A DNA stretch of 64,000 bases from Cyathus striatus (GCA_025738555.1 JAOVFP010000002.1:372001-436000); one strand, 5' to 3'. Positions 46,066-58,735 are shown, numbered from the stretch's first letter. The notes: generated by a model from the sequence alone, not told the origin. Numbers and translations are program-made.

Positions 46066-46278
46066 TTGAGAACGAATATCATGGAGTTATTGTATCTACC
46101 CTTAGCCACATCAAGGACGATGATTACTCTTGTAAATGTCCCAACCTGAAATAATTGCAAGTGAGAAGTCATTTGTTTGATCGGCTGTGATTGGCATTAA
46201 AAGAGATGGCAAAGAGCTATGGGAACATTTATTACGTTGCTAATTATAGTATAAAGTAAATTGGATTAAAGTTAAAGA
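46066..46278. other. Short spacer
   Basis: AT-rich spacer between the satellite array and the stop codon of the minus-strand gene; no feature seen. Confidence 0.4.
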
Positions 46279-49200
46279 TTAGCTATTCATTTGTGACAAC
46301 ACTTTGTCATAACCTTCAGCAGGAATCTTTAACAATAAAAATCGGTGAGAATGATTATTTTTCTCCCCTAACTCATTAAGACACACAATATTGCGTGTCA
46401 CCATAAGCATTTGTCTCCTCTCCTCATCCTGATCAAATGTAATATTAATGTTACTGGTATAATAATCGTCAATATTCAGCAAGGTCTCCTTCTGAATATT
46501 TTGAGCCATGATGTCATGGCGTTGAAACCCAAACAAGTCCTTTGGTGGTATCATTAGTTCCATAATCATTTGATCTAAATGTAAGTCAGTTTAAATCCAT
46601 GCAATTTTTGACAGAGGAGACTCATACTTTCTACCAGACCTCTAACATTCCATGTATTTATCCAAAGGAGCTCTGTCAACGCTGACTTGACAGTGCATCC
46701 ACAGTCCAAGAAATCGGCATTTTCTAGGTTATAGATTCTTGATCTATTCTTATTATTTGTCACTTTAGATTTTGAGATTGTGCAAGGACCAGGAACACCA
46801 TCGACATGGAACTTGCCCAATGTAACCAAACTATCCTGTTTGCTGTGATGTTCATGCCAGTGTTTAATGCAAGTAGTGTTTCCAAAATTGGTCATAAGGC
46901 ACTCAAGTGTGACAAGGTGATCAGTATACCCTAGAGCTGTGAGTGTACAGCTTCCATCATACCCTATCTTGCGAGTGGCATTTGATAGTGCATGAGGGCC
47001 ATTCTTCATAAACATATCAACTTCATCTGAATATTTAATGTTAATAGCTGCAGTTTGTAAAAGACATATATCGACTCACTTGCAGTGGGCTTTGCAGAAT
47101 CTTCAATATTATCCCTCAATTTAAACTTCCTGCCCCCAGTGCATATTTCATCAAACCATGAAAACAGCAATTTTTTTCAACTCTTTTCCATATCTGGAGC
47201 TACATGCGAAATAAAAATAAATAAAACTTTAGGTATAGATCACTTACCAATAATTAGACAACTCTGGTTTTCTACAGCCTTTTCCATATCATTGTTTTCA
47301 TTATTGTCTTTCTTAACATTTGATTTGTATTTCTTCCTAGAGCTTATTGAGCTCTGTCTATAGATGTATTTTGTTTTGTCGGCATGATTAGAAAGGGGAA
47401 CTTGCGGTTTGAGAAAAATCTTCATCTCTCTTCACAGGAAAGAAGTCCATGGCAATGAGGCATCTGGTGAGGGGACATCTGGCATTTGGGTAGGATTTTC
47501 TGAAAAACTGCTTATGAGTGAATCAGATGCAACATCTATATATTGTTAAATGTTATATGTTAGATCAAGCTGTAATGTAAACTCACCTGTAAGTTGTTTC
47601 TGCATACTATCAATATCGACATAATGCTTAATTGAGGATGACTTTGCATCTTCGAACATCCAAAGGTCTCCATTGTCTTACAATGTGGCACAAACATTAC
47701 TAACTGCTAGGAATATAATACACAACTTATTCTTACCTAATGTGATCCCCTCTTCAATAGGCTTTGGTAGACTGTAGTCCATCATTGTAGGAACAGTTGA
47801 AAATGTATAGCCTGCAGTATGTGTCACCATTAGCTGACGCTACAGAAATGAATACATATTTTATGCTTACAGTGATGTTCTAGTGGAGCTGGTGTACATG
47901 TTTGTAGCCTGTTGATATCCAGTGCAGAATATGTATCTGGAACAGTGATAAAATAATAGGTGCTAGGAGAATAAATATGCGAAATATTCTTACCTAATGT
48001 CATCCCCTCGCCAGTAGGCTTTGGAAGATTGTAGTCTCTCATTGGAGGCAGAGTAGGAAATATATAGACTACAGAATGCACCAAAATTAGTTGAAGCTAT
48101 AGAAATGAATACAAGTTTTATGCTTACAGAGACCACCCAGTGGAGTTGGCATACACATTTGTACTCCCCCAGGCATCATTAATTGGTCAGCGGGCTTTGA
48201 AAGGCTGTGTCCACACACTAGTATGCACCAACATAAATTATTACTACAAGGTGAATATATTATTAAAGCTTACCTGATTCCATACCCTTGCTAATGAGCT
48301 CTAGCAGCATTGGTATTCCATTGATATCCAACGCAGTATCTTTGACTGAAGTGGTAATAAATGATGTGTTCCCACAAAAGTTACAAGTAGATCACGTGTA
48401 GTATTAGACTCAGTGTTAACTGATGTATGCTCATTGACAAGCATAGTTAGGGTGTCAGAGGGAGCATATTCCTTGTTGATGTGAGCTGACATATGGTCCT
48501 CCTCCATTGGTGGCTCATAGGAAACATGCATCAACATAGAATCTACAGTATGTGGTAACATTAATTAGTGCTAGGGTAATAAATGTGCAAGTCATGTTTA
48601 CCTGATGTCATCCCCTGATCAACAGGATGCACTTGTGGCTCAGTGATAACTGGTGACTGCTCATCAACTGGTATAAAACCTCTGACATCTAAGATACCAG
48701 AGAATATTAATTTATGCTATGAAAGTGAATATAAACACTAACTGGAATTATTATTATTGTCAGTGGGATTTTTACTCACTGCCATCCCCTGATCAATGTT
48801 CATATGTAGCTCAGTGATAACCAGTGGCTGCTCGTCAACCAGTATAAGGCCTGCAACATCTAATATACCAGGGAACATTAACTCATGTCATGAAAGTGAA
48901 TATAGACACTTACTGGAATTATTATCATAGTCAGTGGGATTTTCACCCACTGAAGGAGTCTGTACATTGTCACACATACAGTTCTCCTCTACTGGAGACT
49001 CTTGGGTAACGGGCATCGATGTAGAATCTACAGTATGTGGTAACATTAATTGGTGCTAGGGTAATACATGTATGAGTCATGCTTACCTGATGTCATCCCC
49101 TGATCAACAGGATGCATCTGTGGCTTAGTGATAACTGGTGACTGCTCGCCAACAGGCATAAGGCCTCTGACATCTAAGATGCAGGAGAATATTAATTTAT

Positions 49201-49660
49201 GCTATGAAATATACATAAACATTTACCAGGATTATTATTATTGTCAGCGGGAATCTCACCCACTGAAGGAGCCTGTAGCTTGTGGCACATATGGTCCTCT
49301 ACTAGGGTCTCATGGGGCACAGGCATCAATGTATAACCTACAGTATGTGGAACTGGTAACTGCTCATTGACAGTCATAAGTCCTCACACATCTAAAATAT
49401 TAGAGATGTTAATTTAAGAAATGAAACTGAATATGAACACATACCAGAATCATTCTCATTGTTACTAGGCTTTTCACTTGATTAAGGAGTCAGTGGATTA
49501 TCTGAAACTATTCCAGATATCATCTAATCCCCCAGTTACAACATAATGCCAATTTAACAGACTAAAGACTTACTGCCACCACAGGAGAAATCTCATCTGA
49601 ATTCGCAACTTTTTTCTTTTTTCATTGATTCAGGAGGGATATGTTCGTAGTAAAGGGGTG
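46279..49660 (-). CDS. Multi-exon gene with duplicated exon modules, function unknown
   Basis: Minus-strand gene with many small exons. Upstream part (48.3-49.6 kb) alternates two exon types: type A (about 49,088-49,177, 48,778-48,865 and 48,603-48,690) reads like DVRGLMPVGEQSPVITKPQM then HPVDQGMTS; type B (about 49,225-49,345, 48,910-49,030, 48,430-48,543) contains SMxxVxxExPxEEDHM-like text. A third pair at about 47,997-48,068 and 47,737-47,810 reads YxFxTxPxMxDYxLPKPxxEGxTLG. Intron sequences between copies are also alike, so whole exon-intron units were duplicated. The C-terminal part (46,575-47,015) has CTLTALGYTDHLVTLECLM and HVDGVPGPCTISKSKV; the last frame, 46,279-46,569, ends KVLSQMNS. 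No known domain is recognised. Exon joins are inferred and it may be two genes. Confidence 0.4.
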
Positions 49661-49729
49661 TGAACCCAGCCTGGAAGACCTTCGAATGGGCTCTCATGTT
49701 ATAGAGCTTCATTTATCTTTTATTTCACT

Positions 49730-50345
49730 CCTTGTACTTGACAGGGTACATATTTCCCTCCAAGCATAAGGGTATGATTGACCCCATGTCATTTTATAGG
49801 TTGTACTCGCTGATACTTGACAGTGTATGTTTTTTTTCCCTCCAAGCATAAGATGTACAATTGACATTTCATTTTATAGATTCTGATTTACTCTTGTAAC
49901 AACTTGTATGTTTTTATTGTCTTCGCCAGTGTATTACATTACTTAAAAATAAAAAATATAGCAATGATATGTGGGTATATTTTGACCCCCCTGATACTTG
50001 ACAGTGTACATATTTTCCCTCCAAGTATAAGATGGATTTACTCTTGTAACAACTTGTATGTTTTTATTGTGTTTGCCAGTGTATTACATTACTAAAATCG
50101 AAAATATAGCAAAGATGTGTGGGTATATTTTGACCCCCCTGATACTTGACAGCATACATATTTTCCCTCCAAGCATAAGATGAGCAATTGACCTCTTCAC
50201 ATTCTATAGATGAGACTTTGCTTTGCTGTGTCTCTTGTACTCACTTGACCATCACTCGACTTGTAAGTTTTTATCATCTTGTACAATCATATGACACTCA
50301 CAAATACAAATACCTTCTGTATATTTTTCCCTCTAAGCATAAAAT
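49730..50345 (+). repeat. About 150-180-bp tandem repeat
   Basis: Units contain tgatacttgacagtgtacat, attttccctccaagcataag and aacaacttgtatgtttttat. Starts near 49,733, 49,811, 49,991 and 50,140 (period 149 for the last two); a degraded unit continues to about 50,345. Confidence 0.8.
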
Positions 50346-51250
50346 GTAAGATTGAGCCCCAGTGCTGGAGAGGTCAGTATATAGAGGTTTATAGGTCGGT
50401 CAAACATATCGAAGGGGTCTCAGTGCATCTAAAATCAGATTCATTTTCACCCCTTTCATGAGTCAGGAATTAGAGCACTGAGATGCCATAATTAACACTT
50501 GGTTTATTGCTTAGTAATATCATTCGGCCATAACCCCTTCTCATTTTATAGATGATACACTTCTTTGATGTTTCTCTTGTAGTTACCAGAACCATATATA
50601 TTGGGGTAGTTATAGTAGTAACCCCTGTTTCTTGTAGACTTCTCCCTAAATTTATACCAAGACTATATAATAGTAGTAATATTTTTGAAATCCATGAGCA
50701 TTAGGTTTGTATAGATACCTATACCTTACTTTCCTACCATCTTAGATAGATGCAATATTATATTTAATAACGATATCCAGCCTTAATAAAGTGTTGGACA
50801 CATTTGGTGAATGTGTTTAACCAGGATCTGTGTTATAAGCACTATAAGTATCTAATAGTCACCAAGTGCATGCTGCACACCAATTTGTATATGTTACCCT
50901 ACCTTCTGACCATCTTAGATAGTGGCAATAGTATATTTAATAATGATATCCAACTTTACACAGTGTCAGACACATTTGGTGAACATGTTTGACTTGGATT
51001 TGTGTTACGAACACAAGTATCTAATAGCTATGAACTGCATAACCCACACTAGTTAGCAGCATACTGAATTGGTATAAACTCCCTAGCTACATCTGACTGA
51101 ACAGCTTCTGATCCATAGCTTGGGAAGCAAGTAGTTCAGAAGTAGTTCTGCTTTCAAGGCAACACTAGTTCGAGTAAGAAAAAATTCGAGTGACATACAT
51201 TATAAGTGGAATTTCAAGCTTGTATAAAATCTATGATAGTACATAACCAA
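50346..51250 (+). repeat. About 180-bp direct duplication and spacer
   Basis: Two copies of a block with accttactttcctaccatctt, tatatttaataacgatatcc, gacacatttggtgaatgtgt and aagtatctaatag (about 50,725-50,880 and 50,900-51,040). The remainder is featureless. Confidence 0.65.
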
Positions 51251-52460
51251 TTATATATAACTATAGTCATCAGGTACTACGATCCCATTGCTTGTCATCA
51301 TTGCAACCATACTACATAATTTCTTATCTTGTTCGGAAATTAATAGCTCCTTTTGTTCTAGCTCAATTTTTCGCTGCTCCAGCTCTTCCTCTTGTTGCTG
51401 CAGCTCTGATGCAAGTTTAAAATATTGAGCTTGTTTGGACTTTTGAAGGTTGGAAATCAGGAGCATGAACTTGTTCACAATATCTGCGGTTTGTTGGCAG
51501 GAAAATTCGGAGTCTTCAGATAGGGTTCATGAGGTGTAATGGATGGTACCAGTGCTCTCACCAGAATGCTGCCCCATAACCATAATCCAGGAATGGGTCT
51601 CCTCCGCCAACCTTTCTGCCTAGGAATTACATTAGTACAGACCTAACAGACAAACTACCATGTACCATTGCAATTACAATTCCAATCTCTTAATTGAAAT
51701 GTTTCATTGCATCTTTGTGTACAGTAATTGGATTCCTTAAAGAACATGGCCTCCAAACAGCTGCAGAGGTATTACAAGTAAGTATTATATATTAAATCAC
51801 AATAGGTTTACCCATGATGTTCTTGGTATCCCTTTAGGACACCAATAACTCTCCCATGCCTTTGATATTTCTTAAATGATGGTGCAAGAACATCAGAAGG
51901 TGAAGGCGATGTTTGTTGGCTGCGAGAAGGTGATGATTTTTGGCTTGGTGAAGGAGAGTTTGTAGTCTGTTGCAGTATGTTTTGAGGTGATGATTGCTGG
52001 CTCTGGTCTAGAACTATAGTGGTAGGGGTACTTGGGTGGGAGGGGGGTTCACTGTTTGTGACACTGAATGCTCACCTACCAATAGTTGAGGGTCGATGTT
52101 AGGATTTTCATTGCACTTACAAAATACTTCAATCAAAAAATTGGAAGCAATGAAAGTGAATTAAATTTACTCACCATGTTCTCTATAGCAGTAGGGGGTA
52201 CTTGGTTGGGAGGGGGGTTCACTGTTTGTGGCACTGAATGCTTGCCTACCAATAGCTGAGGGTTGATGTAAGGGTTTTCATTGCACTTACAAAATACTTC
52301 AATCAAAAATTTGGAAGCAATGAAAGTGAATTAAATTTACTCACCAGGTTCTCTATGTATTTTCAACCAGCTTTAGTGTGTATACACTTGTGTAAGAATG
52401 GTCAACCAACACATGACTGGCATTGTCTATGCTTCTTTTTGGATGATGCACGAGGCATAA
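51251..52460 (-). pseudogene. Ser/Gln-rich, coiled-coil protein gene with duplicated exon; KDZ-locus neighbour
   Basis: Begins at ATG near 52,460 with MPRASSKKKHRQCQSC, a basic cysteine-containing start broken by two TGA codons (VG-stop-PFLHKC, KAG-stop-KYIENL). Next come two near-identical exons at about 52,170-52,290 and 52,010-52,125 reading NPxIxPQLLVGxHSVxQTVN then PPPxQVP, with copied introns (period 170 bp). Then a Ser/Pro/Gln stretch (SPSPSQKSSPSRSQQTSPSP, 51,830-52,000), a segment AERLAEETHSWIMVMGQHSG (51,540-51,620), and a C-terminal coiled coil at 51,251-51,478 (ELQQQEEELEQRKIELEQKE). It is divergent from the KDZ-associated gene 340 bp away, with which it probably shares a promoter. 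I know similar coiled-coil proteins from basidiomycete transposon-rich regions but no function. Confidence 0.45.
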
Positions 52461-52803
52461 TAATGAGAAGGGAAAGCTTTGGATAAAAATGGATACAATG
52501 TTTTCAGTGTAGAGAGGTGAGAAGGAACAAGTTTTTTGATGTGGGGAGGTACTGTATTCAACATAAGGAAGAACAATTTTTTAGCATATGTAGTAGTACA
52601 CCAACAATGTGCCTGAGCAAGTCACCAAATAAATAGATGTAAACAAAGTTTAATTACCATTAAGCGATCAACCGATGATTGTCAGGGGCCTAAAGAACCT
52701 AGATATGATCTTAATACTATGTCAGGAAAGTTTATTTATGTTTCCTATCCCTGTAACTTACACCATAAAATATTTTTGCATGATTCATAACTGCTGCTTA
52801 TTA
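52461..52803. promoter_or_regulatory. Bidirectional promoter interval
   Basis: Roughly 340 bp between the two divergent start codons. No open frame; no specific element identified. Position alone suggests it drives both genes. Confidence 0.3.
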
Positions 52804-54490
52804 TGTCTTCAATTCCTCATTCTCATTGAGCTTCTGAGCTAGATAATATTCAGCTTGAAAGAGCTGTGTGCCCATGGCTACCCAACCCTCCAGAAAGCAA
52901 TTCATCTTCACATTTCATTGTCTTGTCTCCACAGAAGAAATCATGCCAGGTTAGAGGGAGAAAGACTACAAATACTGGACAATGTTCAAAAAATACGAAA
53001 TTGTCATAGCCAAGTCCTCCTGTTTTGACAGGACCATCAATTGAAACTAGTTTTCACATGGATTATGATATCAATATTAGTGAGCCATCTCAAAATGATG
53101 CAGTAGATAACATGCAAGCTGAACATAGTGGTGTCGATAATAGCTTTCAAGCATATCAGGACTGTGTCACTTATGGAGATGTTATGTTTGAGCAAATAAG
53201 CCATGAGCTGTTTGTTGTACAAGGATGAGATTATAAATGGAAAAGTGGGCAACATGTAAGTGATACTTATTCAAGTTACTCTTAGCTTATACAAAATCAG
53301 TTGCATTGGTTTCATCTGCAGTGGTGGTTAGTAGATGGATGCATGACCACCACTTGTACCTGCTGTTCACATCAAAAATGTGTACATGTACAGTATATTG
53401 ACATATTTGGGAGAGAAATGTTTCTAAATGTTGCCAATGTTCCTAAAGGTATCCCATTTCATTGGCAATAACTAATTTCCATTATTCACTCTTGTCTCGC
53501 AGTACCATCAGATATTAAGCTTTTCAAACTTGAAAAGACAGCTAATGGAATGCAATACTGGTTTACTGTTCACTCAGGGGATGGTCTAACCGATCGAGTT
53601 TTTGTAACTTATGATGATGGAGAAAAAGATGGTACTGGTAATTGGGAGTGCTGGAAGTGCCGAATTTCTTGTGCACATATTCATAAGGCACAAGAGCTGT
53701 TACCACAGTCAACAGAAGGTTCGGCTGATGGTCCAAAGGCCACAGGTTCGGCATCATTTGGATTTGGATTTTACTCATCTGATCTAATTGTCCATAATAG
53801 ATGATTCATTTGGCTCAGGTCCCATATTTTACTCAATAATATCCACAGATAGCTGCGGATGAATCCGTGGTTCAAATGGTGAACATGCCAGCACTTGTGG
53901 CACTGAAGAGATTTATAACCAAACCCGACGATAACACATTATCACACTTGACTGGTATTCCATCTTTGTACTTGGTACTGTGGCATGAGAAACAAGTACT
54001 TGGCAAGTATTCAGATGATCTCTTTGGCATATGTTTCTGGATCCATGATCAAGCAGAATTTTTATTGGACAATCTCATATGCCAACGTTCTGCCCCACAG
54101 ACACTTAGTATCCCAGAGGTCGAGTCTGAGGACTGGAAATTAGTAAGTACTTCATATATATCTAAGCAATGATTTAACCCCTGTTTAAAATGCTAGACAG
54201 GATCATGCTATAGCATGCTGAAAGTTCAGAATAGACCACAATACCCAAACTTGAAACATGATCAGGTAGAAGATAAGTCCATATCAGGAAGAGGTGAAAA
54301 ATGTGCCAAGTACTATGCTCAATATTCACAGCAATGTCTAATGGGAGGAATCATGGTTGCATGGTGCACACATTCCATCTGTTATGGCTTTCATTGCATC
54401 CTGAGAAGCAAAGGTTGCAACAATGTCTTCTCAGCCTTGTATACCCACTGGAAAGTCCCACCTAAGCATGTTATTGAGTGGTGTTAGCCA
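52804..54490 (+). pseudogene. KDZ-associated protein with SWIM-like cysteine motif, truncated
   Basis: Starts MSSIPHSH (ATG 52,804), ERAVCPWLPNPPESNSSSHF. Later exons: 53,320-53,460 (WWLVDGCMTTTCTCC, KCVHVQYIDIFGREMFLNVA), 53,505-53,800 (GMQYWFTVHSGDGLTDRVFV, then GNWECWKCRISCAHIHKAQE), 53,855-54,145 (LVALKRFITKPDD) and 54,198-54,487 (CAKYYAQYSQQCLMGGIMVA, WCTHSICYGFHC, NNVFSALYTHWKVPPKHVI). The CxC...CxHI pattern is SWIM-like. The GGxMVxWCTHSxCYGFH and DVFSAL-like motifs belong to a basidiomycete KDZ-transposase-related family. The frame stops right after HVIEWC, where the family continues with a YDFACAL-type catalytic half, so the C-terminus is lost; a 64-bp tandem array follows. In-frame stops near 52,828, 53,008 and 53,226 point to decay. 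Confidence 0.55.
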
Positions 54491-54588
54491 GAATGATCAT
54501 AAAAGTAAAGTGTTTTATGATTGCCACAATCATCTATCTCATGATTGCCTGTTTCTAATGTAACTACTATATGTCTATTACAATTAAA

Positions 54589-55106
54589 GATGGTGATCAT
54601 ATGCAATCATTGGTTAGTTTGAAGTGTATATTACTACTGTAGGCCTATTATAAATGGTGATCATATGCAATCATTGATTAGTTTGAAGTGTATGTTACCA
54701 CTGTAGGCCTATTATAAATGGTGATCATATGCAATCATTGATTAGTTTGAAGTGTATGTTACCACTGTAGGCCTATTATAAATGGTGATCATATGCAATC
54801 ATTGGTTAACTTGAAGTGTATATTATTACTATAGACCTATTATAAATGGTGATCATATGCAATCATTGGTTAATATGAAGTGTATATTACTACTGTAGGC
54901 CTATTATAAATAGTGATCATATGCAATCATTGGTTAACTTGAAGTGTATATTACTACTATGTGCCTATTATAAATAGTGATCATATGCAATCATTGGTTA
55001 ATTTGAAGTGTATATTACTACTGTCCTATTATAAATAGTGATCATATGCAATCATTGGTTAGTTTGAAGTGTATATTACTTCTGTAGGCCTATTATAAAT
55101 GGTGAT
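54589..55106 (+). repeat. 64-bp tandem repeat, eight copies
   Basis: gatcatatgcaatcattgg recurs at 54,595, 54,659, 54,723, 54,787, 54,851, 54,915, 54,979 and 55,040; steps of 64 bp, one of 61. A final partial unit is at 55,104. It begins about 100 bp after the stop of the truncated KDZ-associated gene. Confidence 0.95.
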
Positions 55107-55386
55107 TTGTCACATCATTCCCGCACTCCACATACTTCCTGCACACCACATTTGTCACACATCCACATGTGTCACATTTATCACATCATTCCCCAGTATG
55201 TTGCACTCTCCCACAGTTATCACTGGACTCTCACTGGACTCTCACCAGACCATCGAGAGTCTCACTGGAGTCTCACCAGACCATCGAGAGTCTCACTGGA
55301 GTCTCACTAGACTATCAAAAATCCAGTGAGACTCTCACTAGACTATCGAGAATCCAGTGAGAGTCTCACTACACTATCAGTAGGGC
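55107..55386. repeat. Mixed short repeats: TCACATCATTCCC and CTCACTGGAGTCTC types
   Basis: 55,110-55,200 matches the 58.48-58.69 kb array (ttgtcacatcattcccgcac). 55,205-55,375 is tandem actctcactggactctcacc and ccatcgagagtctcactgga. The CTCACTGGA type resumes at 58,215-58,450, beyond the hAT insertion. Confidence 0.8.
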
Positions 55387-55394
55387 ACCAGAAC

Positions 55395-57237
55395 TAGGGC
55401 TGTACACCGTACCGTATACGGTATACGGGCGTACACGTTACGGTTATAATACGGTTACGGTATATCCGTAACCGTACCGTATTAGAACAACTTTTACACC
55501 TCGATAAAACGGTATGGTACCGTAAACGGTCATGTACGGTATATACGGTCTATACGGCCAGTGGATATGTGTATTTACAAGTAGGAGAGGCGAATTAAAG
55601 CCTTTAGTTCTGATTAAAAATATCAGTGCTTTCCTGTGCTGGTACGAAGGGCACGAAGGGGTACTTTGCTAACATCAAAGTACATATAGTCTCCGCTGAA
55701 AGGCTTGTACGACACAGCGAAACAGTATCTAGGCCCCCGGAAAACACTCTCTCGACACCAACTGCAGATCCTTTATAATAATACATGCCAGGAATATCAG
55801 TGTCAGAAAGAGCACTAACGAACAGTAAGAATTATATATGCCTATTACCAGGAGACAATTCTTAAATGTAAAAAAATCTGAGTACATACCTCTGTGTTTG
55901 TTGGCGTGCAGTTCTGGTCAATATCGATGCTTTAACTGGAAGATGGTTTCGCCTGCACTACAAAACTTAACATTTTACGAGCCGCGTTTGCTCAGATAAC
56001 GTGACCGATATCGCGAAAGATAACGATATCAAATCTAGCCGTACGCGCAGCTACGCGCTATCCTCATTTACTCTCCCCCTCTCACCTGTCCCCTCCCGCG
56101 CTTTCCCTCCAATGCTAACGTCCTTAACCCTCTCCAAACGCCGCTATTACGCATCAAGCACTCAAGATCGTCGGTATTGTGCGCTACCAAGAGCCACTAA
56201 ATACCGCAGTTCACTCTACCAGTGGCCATGTCATCGCTCCAAGTATTTCTCCCTAAGTTTCACTCTTCAAATTTTTCTTCAATTCATTGCTACATTTACT
56301 GTTTCATACCATACCATTTATCATACACCAATCTTTGATCTCATGACTATTAATCTCTGTTTATCAACCTTTCCTCGTTAAGTAAAGTCCCGATTCTACT
56401 TTCTATATAATCCATGTATATACCCCCCCAACTCAGCGAATTTTTCCCCTCTCACAGTCGTGTTTTGAGTTCTCATTTTGGTCTTGAAGTTATTGCTATC
56501 ATCCTCACCTTCCGTCGCACCGTTTTGTTCTCGAAAATCCGACAAATTTTCACGTTTAAAACTTCGATTCAAAGTCTCATCTCTTGTTCTATTCTCATCG
56601 ACATTTCCCCTTACTAATCACGCTTTCGAACACTTTAGAATTCCTCAGTCAAACGGACGTTCGACAACTTGCATACTTATTCTTTGTTTAGACCTCAAGG
56701 TTATCCTTACTCTTACGGCTTTTATACCTGCGATGTTATCAGACAGTACTCTACTGAACAGATAACGAGCACATACCAAGGAAATATAATTCTGAGGAAC
56801 AGTTGGACTTATTAATTGTATTATACAGCAAGAGCATACCGAGTCCATGATAACATGCCGGAGTAAAATCGGACACAAATCTCCGAGTCGATGAAAGTGC
56901 GAAGATAAACCATGTTGATCGCTACCAAAGTTCATGTAACCGAGGTTTGAGCATGCCTTTGATGACAAAGCAGATTTAGAATGATATCTTATCTCAATAA
57001 TCAATGTGCCGACACACTTAATCTCATTGCCGTGAAGATAAGACATTATTTCATTTGAATATACCGTACGCCGTACCAGACCGTAATATGTCCGTAATAG
57101 TACGGGTACTATACGGGTGTAAACCGTACCGTAATCATACCGTATTAATTTTACTTTGCAGCTCTTACGGGACGGTTACGGGACCGTATATACGGCTACC
57201 GTACACCCGTACTATACGGGTACGGTGTACAGCCCTA
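55395..57237. mobile_element. hAT-like transposon, 1.84 kb, perfect 8-bp TSD ACCAGAAC
   Basis: Termini TAGGGCTGTACACCGTACC (left) and its inverse CGGTGTACAGCCCTA (right). ACCAGAAC is repeated exactly at 55,387-55,394 and 57,238-57,245. Both ends are packed with ACCGTA/TACGGT motifs, as in the 7.9-kb element. The short internal frames match no transposase, so it is non-autonomous. TIRs share TAGGGCTG and ACCGTA with the larger element, so they are related families. Confidence 0.9.
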
Positions 57238-57289
57238 ACCAGAACTCTATCTGAACTCCACTGAACTTAAGTGTCTAAGCTGTACCTAG

Positions 57290-58170
57290 ACTTTATTGTC
57301 ACAGTTGTAACATGTTTCCCACAGTTATCACACTTGTCACACATGTGTGACATATCATAGCCATTTCACATGTCACACATTTTCCAACATGTCACACTTT
57401 CACATATGTGTGACAAGTGTGATGACTGTGGGAAATATGTTACTACTGTGACAATTGAGTTTAGGTACAGCTTAAGCATTTGAGTTCAGTAGAGTTTAGG
57501 TAGAGTTCAGATGCCCTACCAATAGCACTTTTCCAACATTTTTCAACATGTCACACTTTTCAAGATGGTAACACATCCTGTCACATTTGTCACAATGTGA
57601 CAGTACACCGAAGGTGTGACAAGTGTATTGACTATGATATGTCACATATATCACACTTTTTCCAACATACACACTTGCCACACTTTGTCCAACATGTCAC
57701 ACTTTTCTCACACTTATTATGATTTTTCCAACATTTTCCAATATGTCACACTTTCACACTTCCTACAGTCATCAAACTTGTCACACATGTGTGATAGCGT
57801 AACATGTGTGACAAGCGTGGGAAAAAGTGTGACATATTTGGAAAGTGTGGCAAGTATGATGGTTATAATATGTGATACTTTTCCAACATGTCACACTTTT
57901 CCCACGCTTGTCACACATGTCACGCTTTTACCAACATTTTCAACATGTCACACTTTCACACATATGTGACAATAGAGTCTAAGTACAGCTTAGGCACCAC
58001 ACTTTTTCTAACATTTTCCAACATGTCAGAAAATGTTAGAAAAGTGTGACAAGTGTGATGGTTATGATATGTCACACATATCACACATGTTGTGCTTTTT
58101 CAATATGTCACACTTTTCCAAGATGTCACACAGGTCACATGATCACATTGGTGCAGAGAGATCTTATGAA
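57290..58170. repeat. TGTGACA / TGTCACA motif cluster
   Basis: Dense direct and inverted copies of tgtcacacttt, cacacatgtgtgacaa and ttttccaacatgtcacac, many forming perfect palindromes around cacatgtgtg. Spurious His/Ser/Thr-rich frames arise from it. No gene. Confidence 0.85.
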
Positions 58171-58214
58171 ATATTGTGTGGGAATTTGTAACAACAGGGT
58201 TAAATGTCAGAGAC

Positions 58215-58450
58215 TGTACTGAGTCCAGTGACTTATTCTCACTAAATTCTCATTGGACTCTCTGAGATTCTCACCCAATGAGAATTAGATGAGATTTTAC
58301 TGAGATGAAAATCATACATTTTCTCACTGTAGTCTCAGTAAACTCTCACTGAACTCTCACTACTCTCTCATTCTATCACTATATTCTCACTGGATTCTCA
58401 CTGGAGTATCTGAGAATCTCATGAGAATCTCACTGGATTCTACTGAGAAT
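58215..58450 (+). repeat. CTCACTGGA-type short repeats
   Basis: Degenerate ctcactggattctcactgga and tgagaatctcatgagaatct units, the same type as 55,205-55,375. Confidence 0.75.
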
Positions 58451-58474
58451 GTGGGTCAGTGTCAGGTCCTCTCA

Positions 58475-58735
58475 TTCCCGCACTTCACATATTTCGTGCG
58501 CATCATATTTGTCATGCATGCATGCATGTCACATGTATCACATCATTCCCGCGCTTCACATATTTCCCGTGCATTACATTTGTCACGCATGCACGCATGT
58601 CACATTTGTCACATCATTCCCGCACTCCACATATTTCCCGTGCATCATATTTGTCACGCATCCATGTGCGTCACACTCGTCACGCTTTAATGCATTTGTC
58701 ATGCTTTAACATGTTTGTCATGCTTTAATGTGTCT
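58475..58735 (+). repeat. About 70-80-bp tandem repeat, three units; inverted partner at 59.93-60.15 kb
   Basis: Units contain cattcccgcRcttcacatat, ttcccgtgcatcatatttgt and cacgcatgcatgcgtcac. The reverse complement of this array lies at 59,930-60,150 and ends exactly where KDZ copy 2 begins. Confidence 0.8.

Noticed and set aside
54589..55106. CRISPR-like array
   Set aside because: The 64-bp units repeat without unique spacers, and the genome is eukaryotic.
57616..58728. His/Ser/Thr-rich ORFs at 57.6-58.7 kb
   Set aside because: They follow directly from TGTCACA and CATTCCCGC repeats and have no independent support.
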